A stretch of DNA of 64,000 nt from Ancistrus triradiatus (lineage: Eukaryota; Chordata; Actinopteri; Siluriformes; Loricariidae), in contig JAJAGP010000784.1 in NCBI GenBank assembly GCA_025084515.1, positions 221,609-285,608 of the forward strand, read 5' to 3'. This document shows positions 60,901 through 63,682 of this stretch, in pieces. Below the pieces are notes generated by a model. The model had not been told where the DNA came from and ran no database searches. It worked only from the letters and a program-made list of their open reading frames with translations. Both the position numbers and the translations under genes were made by a program. Position 1 is the stretch's first letter, and every line of letters starts with the position of its first letter.

Positions 60901-61799
60901 AGTAATTTAAGGTAGCAGCTTACTTATACTGAAGCAAAACGGACTGTTTAAAGGCAATCCGACTTTTCAAATGCTCTCCAAAGTAACCTTCGGTTTATAT
61001 TTACATTTGATGGCGTAAAAAGGTCTCGACATCCCTGCAATGGCAACGGGAGCAATGCACATACGCAAGTGTACAAGAGCAAACTGAGGGTGCAGGTCTG
61101 GTCTTGCGTTCAGTCCGACTTCAGGTTTAAGCAGACACAATGGGTCTTGAATGAGAAGGATTACACTTCGGCAGGCAGCCAATTACTTATTAGGCATTTA
61201 TGAGACGGAAAGTAACCAGTTTTTAAACAATCGACAGTTTAAAAGGGTGCAATTTATGAGAGGTTCATTCAGGGCAATGGAAGCAAATAAGTCTGTAATT
61301 CATCAGAAACACAATGAGCTAAACAAGAGACAAGAGTGACAGGGCCGAGAATGTACATACGTGGATCAAGTGGTGTTAAAGGAGCCAAGCCTTAACAAAA
61401 AATGTGGGTTAAAAGCGGAGATTAATGGAAATCTGCGGTGCATTCCTCCATAAGTGGTCATGCTTCTTTCCATTGAAGCGTGCAGCTTTCTGCTCCATGA
61501 TGTACAATGTAAAACATACATGAGGTAAGATAAATCTCCACCGTGCTTTATAAAGTGTGTTGCTGCATCACCTGCTTGTCCTTCTCCACGGCTCTGAGTG
61601 TGTTCTCCAGCTCGTCCAGGTCTTGCCGCAGGCTGCAGCACTCCGACTCGAGTGAGTGATGCTGCGAGGCCAGGTGAACGTTGGTGTCCTCCTCCTGCTC
61701 GACGTGCAACTCTAGCTGCGCAACTCGAACCTCCAATTCGCGCTTGGCTTGGGCCAGCTGTGCGTAGCGCTGCTCGGCCTGCTGTAGAGCCTCCTGCTC
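23638..61799 (-). CDS. Class II (sarcomeric-type) myosin heavy chain, rod region, 22 exons
   Basis: The spliced minus-strand gene runs from about 61799 down to the stop at 23638. Exons in order encode the rod from the region matching [12 protein letters not shown] of human MYH7 to the C-terminus, about 1,075 residues of heptad-repeat coiled coil (S2 and light meromyosin). Landmark matches include KKKMESELSE, LDESEQLAMKGGKK, LDKKQR and HELDDAEERADIAES. The rod dimerises and packs into thick filaments. The motor, IQ and early S2 exons lie right of the window. The conserved core fits the sarcomeric branch, not the non-muscle branch. The C-terminus and intron pattern are unusual, so I give no gene number; MYH16-like is one untested possibility. 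Seven exons between 32.2 and 40.3 kb contain frame breaks, while the other 15 are clean. Confidence 0.93.
23917..24070 (-). repeat. tRNA-derived SINE, diverged
   Basis: Minus-strand copy with 'gggttaagggccttgctcaa' and a B-box-like GATTTGAAC; the tail is degraded. It lies in the last intron of the myosin gene. Confidence 0.65.
24415..24558 (-). CDS. Myosin heavy chain exon, end of rod
   Basis: The exon has 48 codons in phase 0, from EEQANANLAKYRKTVHELDD through AEERADIAESALTKFRTKKR to GSFQGYSS, with donor gtaagt. The conserved end of the light meromyosin (AEERADIAES) is clear. After it the sequence leaves the usual NKLR(V/A)K ending and turns into Gly/Ser/Tyr-rich sequence continued in the last exon. 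Confidence 0.95.
24976..25057 (+). repeat. tRNA-Leu-like copy, degenerate
   Basis: GGTAGTGTGGTTGAGTGATC ... GGATTTAGGCTTC ... GGGTTCAAATCTCACTGCTG has the layout of tRNA-Leu (82-nt class with variable arm), but the D-arm and anticodon stem are mismatched. Confidence 0.7.
25141..25219 (-). repeat. tRNA-Leu-like copy, degenerate
   Basis: The reverse complement reads GGTAGCGTGGCCAAGTGGTC followed by a degraded anticodon arm and TTTGAATAC in place of TTCGAAT. The 3' stem is largely lost. Confidence 0.65.
25485..25685 (-). CDS. Myosin heavy chain rod exon (201 bp)
   Basis: The exon has 67 codons, VKELELDLETEQKKFAETVK to MKTYKRQVEEA, in phase 0 at both ends, and aligns to VRELENELEAEQKR...AYKRQAEEA of human MYH7. 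From memory, mammalian sarcomeric genes carry this segment as two exons of about 105 and 96 bp, so here they appear fused. The donor is gtacga and the acceptor is tgtgcag. Confidence 0.95.
25921..26091 (-). CDS. Myosin heavy chain rod exon (171 bp)
   Basis: The exon has 57 codons in phase 0, TTRVAEELRVEQEHSMHLER to AMKGGKKIIQKLEGR. It aligns to MYH7 [20 protein letters not shown]...[22 protein letters not shown]. It is clean, with acceptor gcatgtag and donor gtaatt. Confidence 0.96.
26318..26398 (+). repeat. tRNA-Leu-like copy
   Basis: GGTAGTGTGGCCAAGTGGTC to GTGGGTTCAAATCCCACTGC. The anticodon loop is altered (GGGTTATGGATG). Confidence 0.7.
26575..26656 (-). repeat. tRNA-Leu-like copy
   Basis: The minus strand reads GGTAGCGTAGCCGAGTGGTC, GGATTTAGGCTCCAG (anticodon TAG) and GGTTGGAGTCC in place of the normal B-box, so the T-arm is damaged. 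Confidence 0.7.
26896..26974 (+). repeat. tRNA-Leu-like copy, degenerate
   Basis: GATAGTGTGGCTGAGTGGTC then a damaged anticodon region and a truncated T-arm (GTGTGAATCCCACTGC). Confidence 0.65.
27056..27121 (+). repeat. tRNA-Leu-like copy, D-arm deleted
   Basis: TAGTGTGGCC is joined directly to GTGCTGGATTTGGACTCCAG and the T-arm GGGTTCTAATACCACC. Confidence 0.6.
27205..27245 (-). repeat. tRNA-Leu-like fragment, 3' half
   Basis: Minus strand with GTGTGGGTTCAAATCCCACC and the CGCTG stem; the 5' half is absent. Confidence 0.55.
27420..27466 (+). repeat. tRNA-Leu-like fragment, 3' half
   Basis: CCAGTCTCTGGAAGCGTGGG followed by a damaged T-loop and CACCGCTGCCA; the 5' half is absent. Confidence 0.55.
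27730..27855 (-). CDS. Myosin heavy chain rod exon (126 bp)
   Basis: The exon has 42 codons, LQSVCSGKRKLEMDLQQVTQ to SSNDKIKKAACE, in phase 0. It aligns to the MYH7 segment [20 protein letters not shown]...NAEEKAKKA. The length equals the usual 126-bp sarcomeric exon. Splice sites are ccttgcag and gtacga. Confidence 0.94.
27951..28143 (+). repeat. tRNA-derived SINE, full length (first of a tandem pair)
   Basis: Head GGTAGCCTAGCGGTTAAGGT, B-box GGGTTCAAATCCC, middle TTGGTCCTTGAGCAAGG, tail GCTCTGGATAAGGGCGTCTG. It is followed directly by a second head in the same orientation. Confidence 0.88.
28150..28325 (+). repeat. tRNA-derived SINE (second of a tandem pair)
   Basis: The head is truncated (starts ATTAGGGTACTGGAC), then GGGTTCAAATCCCACC, GTTGGGTCCTTGAGCAAG and the tail CTCTGGATAAGGGCGTC. 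Confidence 0.85.
28522..28601 (-). repeat. tRNA-Leu-like copy
   Basis: The minus strand reads GTAGTGTGGCCCAGCGGTC, GGATTAAGGCTC (anticodon AAG) and GTGGGTTTGAATCCCACTGC. It has better stems than most copies, but the terminal stem is weakened. Confidence 0.7.
29148..29351 (-). CDS. Myosin heavy chain rod exon (204 bp)
   Basis: The exon has 68 codons in phase 0, DLQVQLEEEARVQEEIREEH to LQETTEKYNDLNNQ. It aligns to MYH7 [20 protein letters not shown]...AIVERRNNLLQ; the LLERRCALL core is clear. The length equals the canonical exon. It is clean. Confidence 0.95.
29449..29530 (+). tRNA. tRNA-Leu(TAG)-like gene or pseudogene
   Basis: It is 82 nt long: GGTAGCGTGGCTGAGCGGTC, loop GTTAGGC with anticodon TAG, and GATTCAAATCC B-box, ending CCGCTGCCA. 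The acceptor stem pairs, but the anticodon stem (CTAGA/TCCAG) and T-stem (GTGGA/CCCAC) each have a mismatch, so a pseudogene is likely. Confidence 0.45.
29684..29876 (-). CDS. Myosin heavy chain rod exon, second half of canonical ~309-bp exon
   Basis: The exon completes a split Arg, then reads KSHQRALESLQASLDVEVKG, RTEGARLKKKMESELSELEL and ends QQQIK at donor gttaaa. It aligns to MYH7 [22 protein letters not shown]...KKKMEGDLNEMEIQL. A 103-bp intron separates it from the next exon upstream, where mammalian sarcomeric genes have none. Confidence 0.95.
29980..30083 (-). CDS. Myosin heavy chain rod exon, first half of canonical ~309-bp exon
   Basis: The exon starts in phase 0 with AEETKVLRLQLELSQVKTDL and ends KEEEMEAA plus a split Arg at donor gtaact. 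It aligns to MYH7 [33 protein letters not shown]. It is clean. Confidence 0.94.
30221..31224 (-). mobile_element. Tc1-like transposon, internally deleted copy
   Basis: Same family as 19621-21210, with ends CAGTGGGGCAAAAAAGTATT and TTTTTTGCCCCACTG and flanking TA duplications (30219-30220 and 31225-31226). The transposase remnant on the minus strand keeps HDNDPKHTSRATKEWLRKK and SRDLNPIENV (the C-terminal catalytic region), but the N-terminal two thirds are lost. Confidence 0.88.
31384..31424 (-). repeat. tRNA-Leu-like fragment, 5' half
   Basis: The minus strand begins GGTAGTGTTAGTGGCTGAGC, then GGTCCTAAAACACTGGA; the 3' half is missing. Confidence 0.5.
31444..31528 (+). repeat. tRNA-Leu-like copy
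   Basis: CACTCTGGCCAAGCAGTCTA, GCTGGCTTAAAGCTCCAG and a damaged T-arm (GGGTTTGGAATCCCAACTGC). Confidence 0.6.
31617..31671 (-). repeat. tRNA-Leu-like fragment
   Basis: The minus strand starts GGTAGAGTGGCTGAGCGGTC and jumps to the variable and T arm (CTCTGGAGGCCATGGG); the anticodon arm is lost. Confidence 0.5.
31706..31782 (+). repeat. tRNA-Leu-like copy, degenerate
   Basis: GGTAGTGTGGCTGACCAATC, CTGAGTTCAAGCTCCAG and GGTTTGAATCCCACTGCTGC, with a shortened variable arm. Confidence 0.6.
31934..32009 (+). repeat. tRNA-Leu-like copy, anticodon arm deleted
   Basis: GGTAGCGTGGCTGAGCAGTC is followed by a truncated anticodon arm and GGGTTCAAGTCCCATCGCTG. Confidence 0.6.
32087..32146 (+). repeat. 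tRNA-Leu-like fragment, 3' part
   Basis: GCTGCTGGATTTTAATC followed by GGGCTCAAATCCCATTGCTG. The 5' part is lost; it lies about 70 bp from a myosin exon. Confidence 0.5.
32218..32359 (-). CDS. Myosin heavy chain rod exon, one frame break
   Basis: It begins (E)EVADLTDQLSDGGKSVHELQ then KMKKKIEMEREELQA, matching MYH7 [22 protein letters not shown]. After CTGCAGGC the frame must shift (one base short or two extra, near 32254) to read SLEESPEAALE and reach donor gtgagc in the phase of the next exon. As written the frame runs into TGA just past the donor. Confidence 0.88.
33105..33186 (+). tRNA. tRNA-Leu(AAG)-like gene, best-preserved copy
   Basis: It is 82 nt, the normal tRNA-Leu length: acceptor GGTAGTG pairs with TGCTGCC using wobbles, D-arm GGCTGAGCGGTC, anticodon stem CTGGG/TCCAG around loop TTAAGGC (anticodon AAG), and T-arm GTGGG-TTCGAAT-CTCAC with one G-U. 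A-box and B-box (GGTTCGAATCT) are close to consensus. It lies in a myosin intron on the opposite strand. I cannot tell an active gene from a young pseudogene. Confidence 0.55.
33533..33766 (-). CDS. Myosin heavy chain rod exon with A15 tract and several frame breaks
   Basis: LDKKQRMLYKQLGDWRQKCE is a clear match to MYH7 [20 protein letters not shown]. Downstream a run of 15 A (minus strand; T at 33604-33618) encodes five Lys where STELFKL is expected. YES is followed by a TAG unless one base is added (GAGAGTCC for GAGGAGTCC). One A must then be dropped (GAGAAACAAG) to read REN-KALQ and the donor phase. The acceptor end also carries two surplus bases relative to the preceding exon. Confidence 0.85.
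33880..34008 (+). repeat. SINE remnant
   Basis: Degraded copy: AGGATTTAAACCCCAACTCT, GTTGAGTCCTTTACAAGACC and a broken tail, immediately downstream of a myosin exon. Confidence 0.5.
34022..34152 (-). CDS. Myosin heavy chain rod exon with two missing bases
   Basis: It starts [20 protein letters not shown], matching MYH7 [35 protein letters not shown] is then readable one frame over (one base short after GCCAG). A second missing base near GAGGTCTC restores DLCLDLEK before donor gtaaag, where MYH7 has DLMVDVER. The exon is otherwise well conserved. Confidence 0.86.
34236..34318 (+). tRNA. tRNA-Leu(TAG)-like gene or pseudogene
   Basis: It has a perfect 7-bp acceptor stem (GGTAGCA with TGCTACC), anticodon loop TTTAGGC (TAG), and B-box GGTTCAAATCC in a fully paired T-arm. 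Against it: one surplus base in the TGGTCCGAG D-arm entry and a T at the base of the anticodon stem. Confidence 0.45.
34391..34474 (+). repeat. tRNA-Leu-like copy, degenerate
   Basis: GGTGGCATTGATGAGCAATC, GATTTAGTTGCCAGG and an intact B-box region GGGTTCGAATCCTACC. Confidence 0.6.
34884..35081 (-). CDS. Myosin heavy chain rod exon, one surplus base
   Basis: It reads SKAALGSSLTAARQECESLK; then one surplus G (AAAGGAGCAG for AAAGAGCAG) breaks the frame, and EQLEEEQESKLELQRL, SKLNSDVTHWRSRHEAEAIQ and DEMEEAK follow to donor gtatga. The 198 bp equal the canonical 197 plus one. It matches MYH7 [25 protein letters not shown]. Confidence 0.9.
35378..35507 (-). CDS. Myosin heavy chain rod exon, one frame break
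   Basis: The downstream frame reads EANSARTSRLKSLLTGQ then HEEIKKQYEEEVK up to donor gtgtgt, aligning to MYH7 [30 protein letters not shown]. The 5' part (AENNG) is in a different frame: one base short, or two extra, near 35491. The acceptor ctctgcag is the best fit to the phase of the preceding exon. Confidence 0.83.
35866..36182. mobile_element. Short hAT-like MITE
   Basis: Ends TAGAGCTGGGTATTGG and ...AGCACAGCCCTAA are imperfect inverted repeats of the common hAT type. The interior is AT-rich with many GATA/TATC inversions and is non-coding. Confidence 0.55.
36531..37075 (+). mobile_element. Pogo/Tigger-like element, internally deleted
   Basis: Terminal inverted repeats: ACCGTATATTTCGGACCATA and ...TTATAACCCGAAAAATACG. 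Inside, near 36860-36950, shifted frames read a centromere-protein-B-type helix-turn-helix (RAAA, INESMVRKWRKQEDALRQVK) typical of pogo transposases. The catalytic part is gone. Confidence 0.65.
37370..37487 (-). CDS. Myosin heavy chain rod exon (118 bp), intact
   Basis: It reads ASTDTQLKKLEDLLSETNSR then NEDLQKALTEVTVTKNRLT and ends one base into a codon at gtacgc. It aligns to MYH7 [20 protein letters not shown]...SQRAKLQ. Its 3' boundary is 9 bp earlier than the canonical 127-bp exon, the missing three codons being at the start of the next exon. There is no frame break. Confidence 0.9.
37551..37914. repeat. Direct repeats of ~50 bp flanking a pyrimidine-rich segment
   Basis: 37551-37604 and 37863-37914 share ACAGCGCTG.CTGAAACC and CAACGAGGGTCCT. 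The 260 bp between are C/T-rich. Origin unknown; it could be a short element with direct terminal repeats. Confidence 0.6.
38901..39015. repeat. Imperfect palindrome, ~50-bp arms
   Basis: The left arm begins CTTAGCCACCTCCTCTATTC and the right arm ends AAGAGGAGGTGGTTAAG; the arms are reverse complements with few mismatches and a 16-base spacer. No coding content; it is probably a MITE. Confidence 0.75.
39113..39300 (+). repeat. tRNA-derived SINE
   Basis: Full-length copy: GGTAGCCTAGCGGTTAAGGT head, GTTGGGTCCTTGAGCAAAGG middle, tail interrupted by an A9 run, ending GACATAAATGTAAAATG. Confidence 0.85.
39483..39733 (-). CDS. Myosin heavy chain rod exon with several frame breaks
   Basis: It starts [30 protein letters not shown] (MYH7 [20 protein letters not shown]). 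ALRKRHGDALTELSEQCECL follows only after dropping a G (GTGGGCTC). Further shifts are needed near CAGAGGCACC (AKLEKEKQE), GAGTCTG (LLLEVGRLKQ) and CAGCGTC (SLETLQKAK) before donor gttcag. The homology is continuous, but the written frame is not. Confidence 0.86.
39806..40156. mobile_element. hAT-like MITE
   Basis: Terminal inverted repeats CAATGGTTCCCAACCT and AGGTTGGGAACCAT, resembling the hAT CAGTGGTTC end. Possible 8-bp duplication (CAATAGAG and TATTAGAG, six of eight matching). It shares its interior with the copy nested at 18050. Confidence 0.7.
40182..40272 (-). CDS. Myosin heavy chain rod exon with frame breaks
   Basis: After acceptor ttctcag the frame yields EKQRS only after removing surplus bases. 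Further surplus bases in GGTCCCCGAC precede DLTRELDDMN, then [11 protein letters not shown] to donor gtgtgt. It aligns to MYH7 [27 protein letters not shown]. The 91 bp against an expected 87 agree with four surplus bases. Confidence 0.82.
40728..41196 (+). mobile_element. Tc1-like non-autonomous element
   Basis: Ends TATACAGACAAAAGTTTGTG and AACTTTTGGTCTATACA. The interior keeps CTTGATCTCAACTCCATCAG (N-L-D-L-N-S type catalytic remnant). Close copy at 60165-60620. Confidence 0.7.
41302..41506 (-). repeat. tRNA-derived SINE, full length
   Basis: Minus-strand copy with all parts: tail CGCTCT-like TCCGTCTCTGGATAAGGGCG, middle GGGTCCTTGAGCAAG, B-box GGGTTCAAATCCCACC, head GGTAGCCTAGCGGTTAAGG. 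Confidence 0.88.
41560..41780 (+). repeat. Dispersed repeat, TTTATATAGCACTTTTTACA family
   Basis: TTTATTTATATAGCACTTTT, ...ACAATGGCAAGGCAGAACTC..., ACTCAAAAAGGGACTCAACA. The same family is at 55855-56010. It is common in otophysan fish genomes; class not determined. Confidence 0.6.
42000..43370. other. Myosin intron, nothing recognised
   Basis: No exon, tRNA-like copy or known transposon end could be identified in this part of the long intron. Confidence 0.35.
43380..43515 (+). repeat. SINE remnant
   Basis: Degraded head, then GTTGAGCAACGCCCTTAACC and tail TGTATAAGGGCATCTGCTCC. Confidence 0.6.
43799..44635. mobile_element. Tc1-like element, ~840 bp
   Basis: Inverted ends GTACAGTACTGTGCAAAAGT and ACTTTTGCACAGTACTC. 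The interior has AGGGGAACAGGGTGAAAAAG and CTCACAAAGATTGGAATGGA, shared with 4215 and 63180. Internally rearranged and coding-dead. Confidence 0.75.
45590..46215 (+). repeat. Unclassified dispersed repeat hosting a SINE
   Basis: 45590-45630 and 45829-46215 (CAGCCAATCA; ATGAGCAGAGGTGGGAG; GAGACTGTTCTAAC; CAGGTCAACCATACCAT) match a second copy at 54525-54705, which lacks the SINE. Confidence 0.6.
45631..45821 (+). repeat. tRNA-derived SINE, full length with target-site duplication
   Basis: Best example of the family: head GTAGCCTAGCGGGTAAGGTA, B-box GGGTTCAAATCCC, middle GGGTCCTTGAGCAAGGCCC, tail TCGCTCTGGATAAGGGCGTC, then GTAAAT repeats. Flanked by TGCTGTG (45624-45630 and 45822-45828). Confidence 0.92.
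47267..47323 (-). CDS. Myosin heavy chain rod mini-exon (57 bp)
   Basis: The exon has 19 codons in phase 0, VRIEELEEELEAERAMRAK, with acceptor catctgtag and donor gtaacc. It is nearly identical to MYH7 ARIEELEEELEAERTARAK. In mammalian sarcomeric genes this lies inside a single exon of about 390 bp; here it is a separate 57-bp exon. Confidence 0.94.
47848..48966. mobile_element. Inverted-repeat element containing a minisatellite
   Basis: Left end GGACTGTATTCACAAAAGCT and right end (reverse complement) GGACCTGGATTCACAAAAGT match in 16 of 20 positions. The interior next to both ends is rich in TTCTTAAG-type palindromes. No transposase; a MITE whose middle has expanded into the 15-bp array. Confidence 0.6.
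48005..48805. repeat. 15-bp minisatellite, ~800 bp
   Basis: Roughly 50 diverged copies of AACTCGGTACTTAAG and its sister AACTCGGTACTTACG / AGTTCAATACTTAAG. The plus strand is open in places (NSVLKNSVLTSS repeats) only because the unit is a multiple of three; not a gene. Confidence 0.9.
49617..49639. repeat. (AC)n microsatellite
   Basis: Uninterrupted AC dinucleotide run. Confidence 0.9.
50695..51480. repeat. ATT-rich block with 328-bp tandem duplication
   Basis: Long (ATT)n / (AAT)n runs. TATTAACAGTTATTAAGTAA at 50761 recurs at 51089 with the following about 300 bp in the same order, showing a tandem duplication of the block. Confidence 0.85.
51490..52560. other. Myosin intron, little recognised
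   Basis: Contains one copy of the unclassified dispersed family at about 52465-52555 (GACCGAAATGGACATTGACT). Nothing else supported. Confidence 0.35.
52575..53600. repeat. Tandem array of ~5 degenerate units, 170-220 bp each
   Basis: Recurring blocks: ATCC.GAGCTTATCCCATTAA, AATGGGTAATGTTAC, CATAATTCAGTTAAGTTCTT, AGCTTTATGGCTTTATCCTG. Units begin near 52580, 52798, 52985, 53165 and 53370. Confidence 0.75.
53794..53884 (-). CDS. Myosin heavy chain rod exon (91 bp)
   Basis: It completes a Lys codon, then reads RDVEINATSSRLEAEEALSA then GLQKKNRDLQ to donor gtgagg. It aligns to MYH7 [30 protein letters not shown] and is clean. Confidence 0.93.
54060..54200. repeat. Unclassified dispersed repeat copy
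   Basis: TTACGTTCTGTGAAAC, GACTGGACATTACCATAGTC and TAGACACTTTGCACATAG are shared with 52465-52555; reverse-complement copies are at 3707, 5355 and 54855. Confidence 0.55.
54205..56840. other. Myosin intron with dispersed repeats
   Basis: Contains the SINE-free copy of the repeat at 54525-54705, another unclassified copy at 54855-54965, the TATATAGC-type repeat at 55855-56010 and a lone Tc1-type end at 56228-56295 (AGACTTTTGCACAGTACTGT). No exon. Confidence 0.45.
56841..56986 (-). CDS. Myosin heavy chain rod exon (146 bp)
   Basis: It reads LEYRLDQEKKQSKELEKNKR, KLEGDSKNTMENFSELGRMR, ANLEELIK plus a split Lys at donor gtgagt. It aligns to MYH7 [27 protein letters not shown] and is clean; the acceptor is cgttgcag. 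Confidence 0.95.
57162..57248 (-). CDS. Myosin heavy chain rod exon (87 bp)
   Basis: The exon has 29 codons in phase 0, KAIEDLQVEEEKVSLLTKEK then AKLQGHVEE. It aligns to MYH7 [29 protein letters not shown]. The acceptor is cctttcag and the donor is gtcagt. It is clean. Confidence 0.94.
57879..57935. repeat. (GATA)n microsatellite
   Basis: About 14 uninterrupted tetranucleotide units. Confidence 0.95.
57940..59440. other. Myosin intron, mostly unrecognised
   Basis: A truncated SINE head lies at 59045-59140 (GGTGCTGGACTGTGG, CTCAAATCCCACCTC). No other element or exon is supported. Confidence 0.4.
59450..59554 (-). CDS. Myosin heavy chain rod exon (105 bp)
   Basis: The exon has 35 codons in phase 0, VSDLTVRKLSEELSQREVLV then QKFQKEKEHLVELSQ. 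It aligns to MYH7 [29 protein letters not shown] with moderate identity. Clean splice sites (aacctag, gtaaga) and fit to both neighbours support it. Confidence 0.9.
59900..60140. mobile_element. hAT-like MITE fragment
   Basis: Shares GCAATGAATCACTTTATTCT and the end AGTTGGGAACCACTG with the copies at 18050 and 39806, in the opposite orientation. Contains a (TG)8 run. Confidence 0.55.
60165..60620 (+). mobile_element. Tc1-like non-autonomous element, second copy
   Basis: Shares CTTGATCTCAACTCCATCAG, GTGAGCCAGGGCTTA and the end AACTTTTGTCTATATAGC with 40728-41196. Confidence 0.7.
61572..61799 (-). CDS. Myosin heavy chain rod exon (228 bp), most upstream seen
   Basis: The exon has 76 codons in phase 0, EQEALQQAEQRYAQLAQAKR, ELEVRVAQLELHVEQEEDTN, then LESECCSLRQDLDELENTLR and AVEKDKQ. 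It aligns to MYH7 [20 protein letters not shown]...[26 protein letters not shown]. The acceptor (cccattcag) is directly preceded by the long pyrimidine tract on this strand. No further exon is found to 64000, so the 5' part of the gene continues outside. Confidence 0.95.
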
Positions 61800-63120
61800 C
61801 TGAATGGGGAGGAAGGAGAGGAGGAGGAGGTAGGGAGGTACAAGAGGAGGTGAGGGGGAGAGAAAGGAGGAGGAGGCGTTAAAGAGAAGGGGAAGGAGTT
61901 TGAAGGTAAAAAATAAGGAAGAGAAATGAGGAGGTGGTGGTATAAGAAGAGGAGAAGGTAAAAGAAAGGGAGGAGAGAAATGAGGAGGTAAAAAGGTAGA
62001 GGGCAATGAGGTTAATGTAGTTGTTCAAGAAAAGGAGGAGGAAGAGAAGGCAAGGAGAAAAGTGAGGGGTATGAGGTAGTAATAAGAGGAGGAGGAGTAA
62101 AAAAGGAAGGGGGAGAGAAAAGAGAAGGAGGTGATGGTTGAAGGAGAACGAGGTAAAAATAAAGAAGACAAATGAGGAGGTGGTGGTATAAGGAGAGGAG
62201 GAGAAGGTAAAAAGAGGGGATAGAAATGAAAGGAGATGGTGGTTGAAGAAGAGGAGGAGGGGTTGAAGGAGAAGGATTAGAGATAGGAAGAAAAGTGGTG
62301 GTTGATGAAAAGGAGGAGGAGGAAAAAAAGTGAGGAGGAGGTGATGGTGGTATAAGAGGGAGAGGAAGTCAAAAAGAAAGAGGGAGAGAAACAAGGAGGT
62401 ATTAGTAGTAGGAGAAGGAGGTAAAACAAAAATAAGAAAAATAAGGGGGTGGTAAAAATAGGAAAAGAGGAGGAGGGGAAAAGAGGAAATGGGCAGAGAA
62501 ATGAGGAGAAGGGAAAAAGGGAGGAGAGAAAAGAGGAGGAGGTGGTCATTGAAGAAGAGAAGGAGGCGGTAAAGGAGAAGGATGAGGGAATTGAGGAGGA
62601 GGTGGTGGTGGATGGTGGTGGATGAAGCAGAAAGGGTGGAGGAAAACAGAAAGAAAAGTGAGAAGGAGGTGATGGTGGTAAAGATGAGGAGAACGTAAAA
62701 AAGAAAAGGGGAGAGAAATGATGACGTGATGGTAGTCAGAGTTAGAAGACAAGAAGGAGAGAATGGAGGTAGAAGACATTGTGTAGAGAAATTAGGAGGA
62801 GATGGTGGAGGAGGTGGTAGGGAAAGAGAGCAGGAGGTAGAATAGAGGGAGAAGAGGATGAGGGCAGAAAAGGGTAGCAGAAGACAAAGCATAACAGGGA
62901 GAAGAGGGAAAAGAGGGAAAAGGAGGTGATAGAAGATGTAAATGTTGACGAAAAGAAGAAAGAGAGAAATAGGAGGAGGAGGAAGATGGAGAAAATTAAA
63001 CAGTGGGTATGGAGTGGGAGAAACATTTCAGAAAAAGTGACCGAAGGAGGAGGTGATGGTAGAAAAAAAGGAGGAGGTAGAAGTGGAGAGGGAGAATTAG
63101 GCAAAAAAGTAAGAGATAAA
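61800..63120. repeat. Long polypurine tract (GGA/GAA-rich), ~1.3 kb
   Basis: The plus strand is overwhelmingly A and G (AGGAGG, GAAGAGG, GGTGGT motifs). It is adjacent to the acceptor of the myosin exon at 61799, so on the transcribed sense it is a 1.3 kb pyrimidine tract. The long minus-strand reading frames here (up to 337 codons of Ser/Leu/Pro/Phe) are composition artefacts. Confidence 0.9.
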
Positions 63121-63179
63121 GTATTGGAACCTTAAATAAACCTTGTTCATACTGCCGAAAGAGGTGAATATCAGACTTC

Positions 63180-63682
63180 AGTAGTGTGCAAAAGTCTTAG
63201 GCTACCATTAGATTAGACCTACCATTGTTGTAGCAATGGTATAATGACCACTGAATTATTTCTCAGTGTCTTTATTAAAATACAACCAGAAAATACAAGA
63301 AATGTGTATGCAATGTGTATGCAGCACTGAAAAACAAATAAGAAAAAATAGCTTCAATAAGCTACAGGAGCATGTTTTCATTGTGACTTGAGCAATAGCA
63401 GCATCTGGCAGCTTCATCACCATGCCAGGTTGACCTTTGTCCAGTCAGAAGAAGCTTGATCAGGAATTTTTTTGAAAGGGTAGCAGACACTAAATCAGTT
63501 TTTCAGAAGGGGAACAGGATGAAAAGACTAAGATATGCCAAAGCTCACAAAGATTGGAATGAAGATCAGTGGAAAAGATTGTCATGGAGTGACATATCCA
63601 ACTTTGAAATGTATGGGTCCAGTTGTCCATTGCTAAAACAAGAAATCCAATGGTGACCTAAGACTTTTGCACAGTACCGCAC
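63180..63682. mobile_element. Tc1-like element, ~500 bp internally deleted
   Basis: Inverted ends TAGTGTGCAAAAGTCTTAGG and AAGACTTTTGCACAGTACC; interior AGGGGAACAGGATGAAAAGA, CTCACAAAGATTGGAATGAA. Same family as 43799-44635 and 4215-4490. Confidence 0.75.

Noticed and set aside
23638..61799. Non-muscle or smooth-muscle myosin (MYH9/10/11 type)
   Set aside because: Rod motifs such as LDEAEQ-like LDESEQLAMKGGKK and AEERADIAES, plus several exon lengths, fit the sarcomeric branch. The tail differs from the known non-muscle tailpiece.
23638..61799. Old myosin pseudogene
   Set aside because: Fifteen of 22 exons are clean with good splice sites. Broken exons keep residue-level similarity, so decay is not old; recent inactivation is not excluded.
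61879..62892. 337-codon open reading frame on the minus strand
   Set aside because: It lies wholly in the polypurine/polypyrimidine tract. The product is Ser/Leu/Pro/Phe low complexity, and stop codons are rare simply because of base composition.
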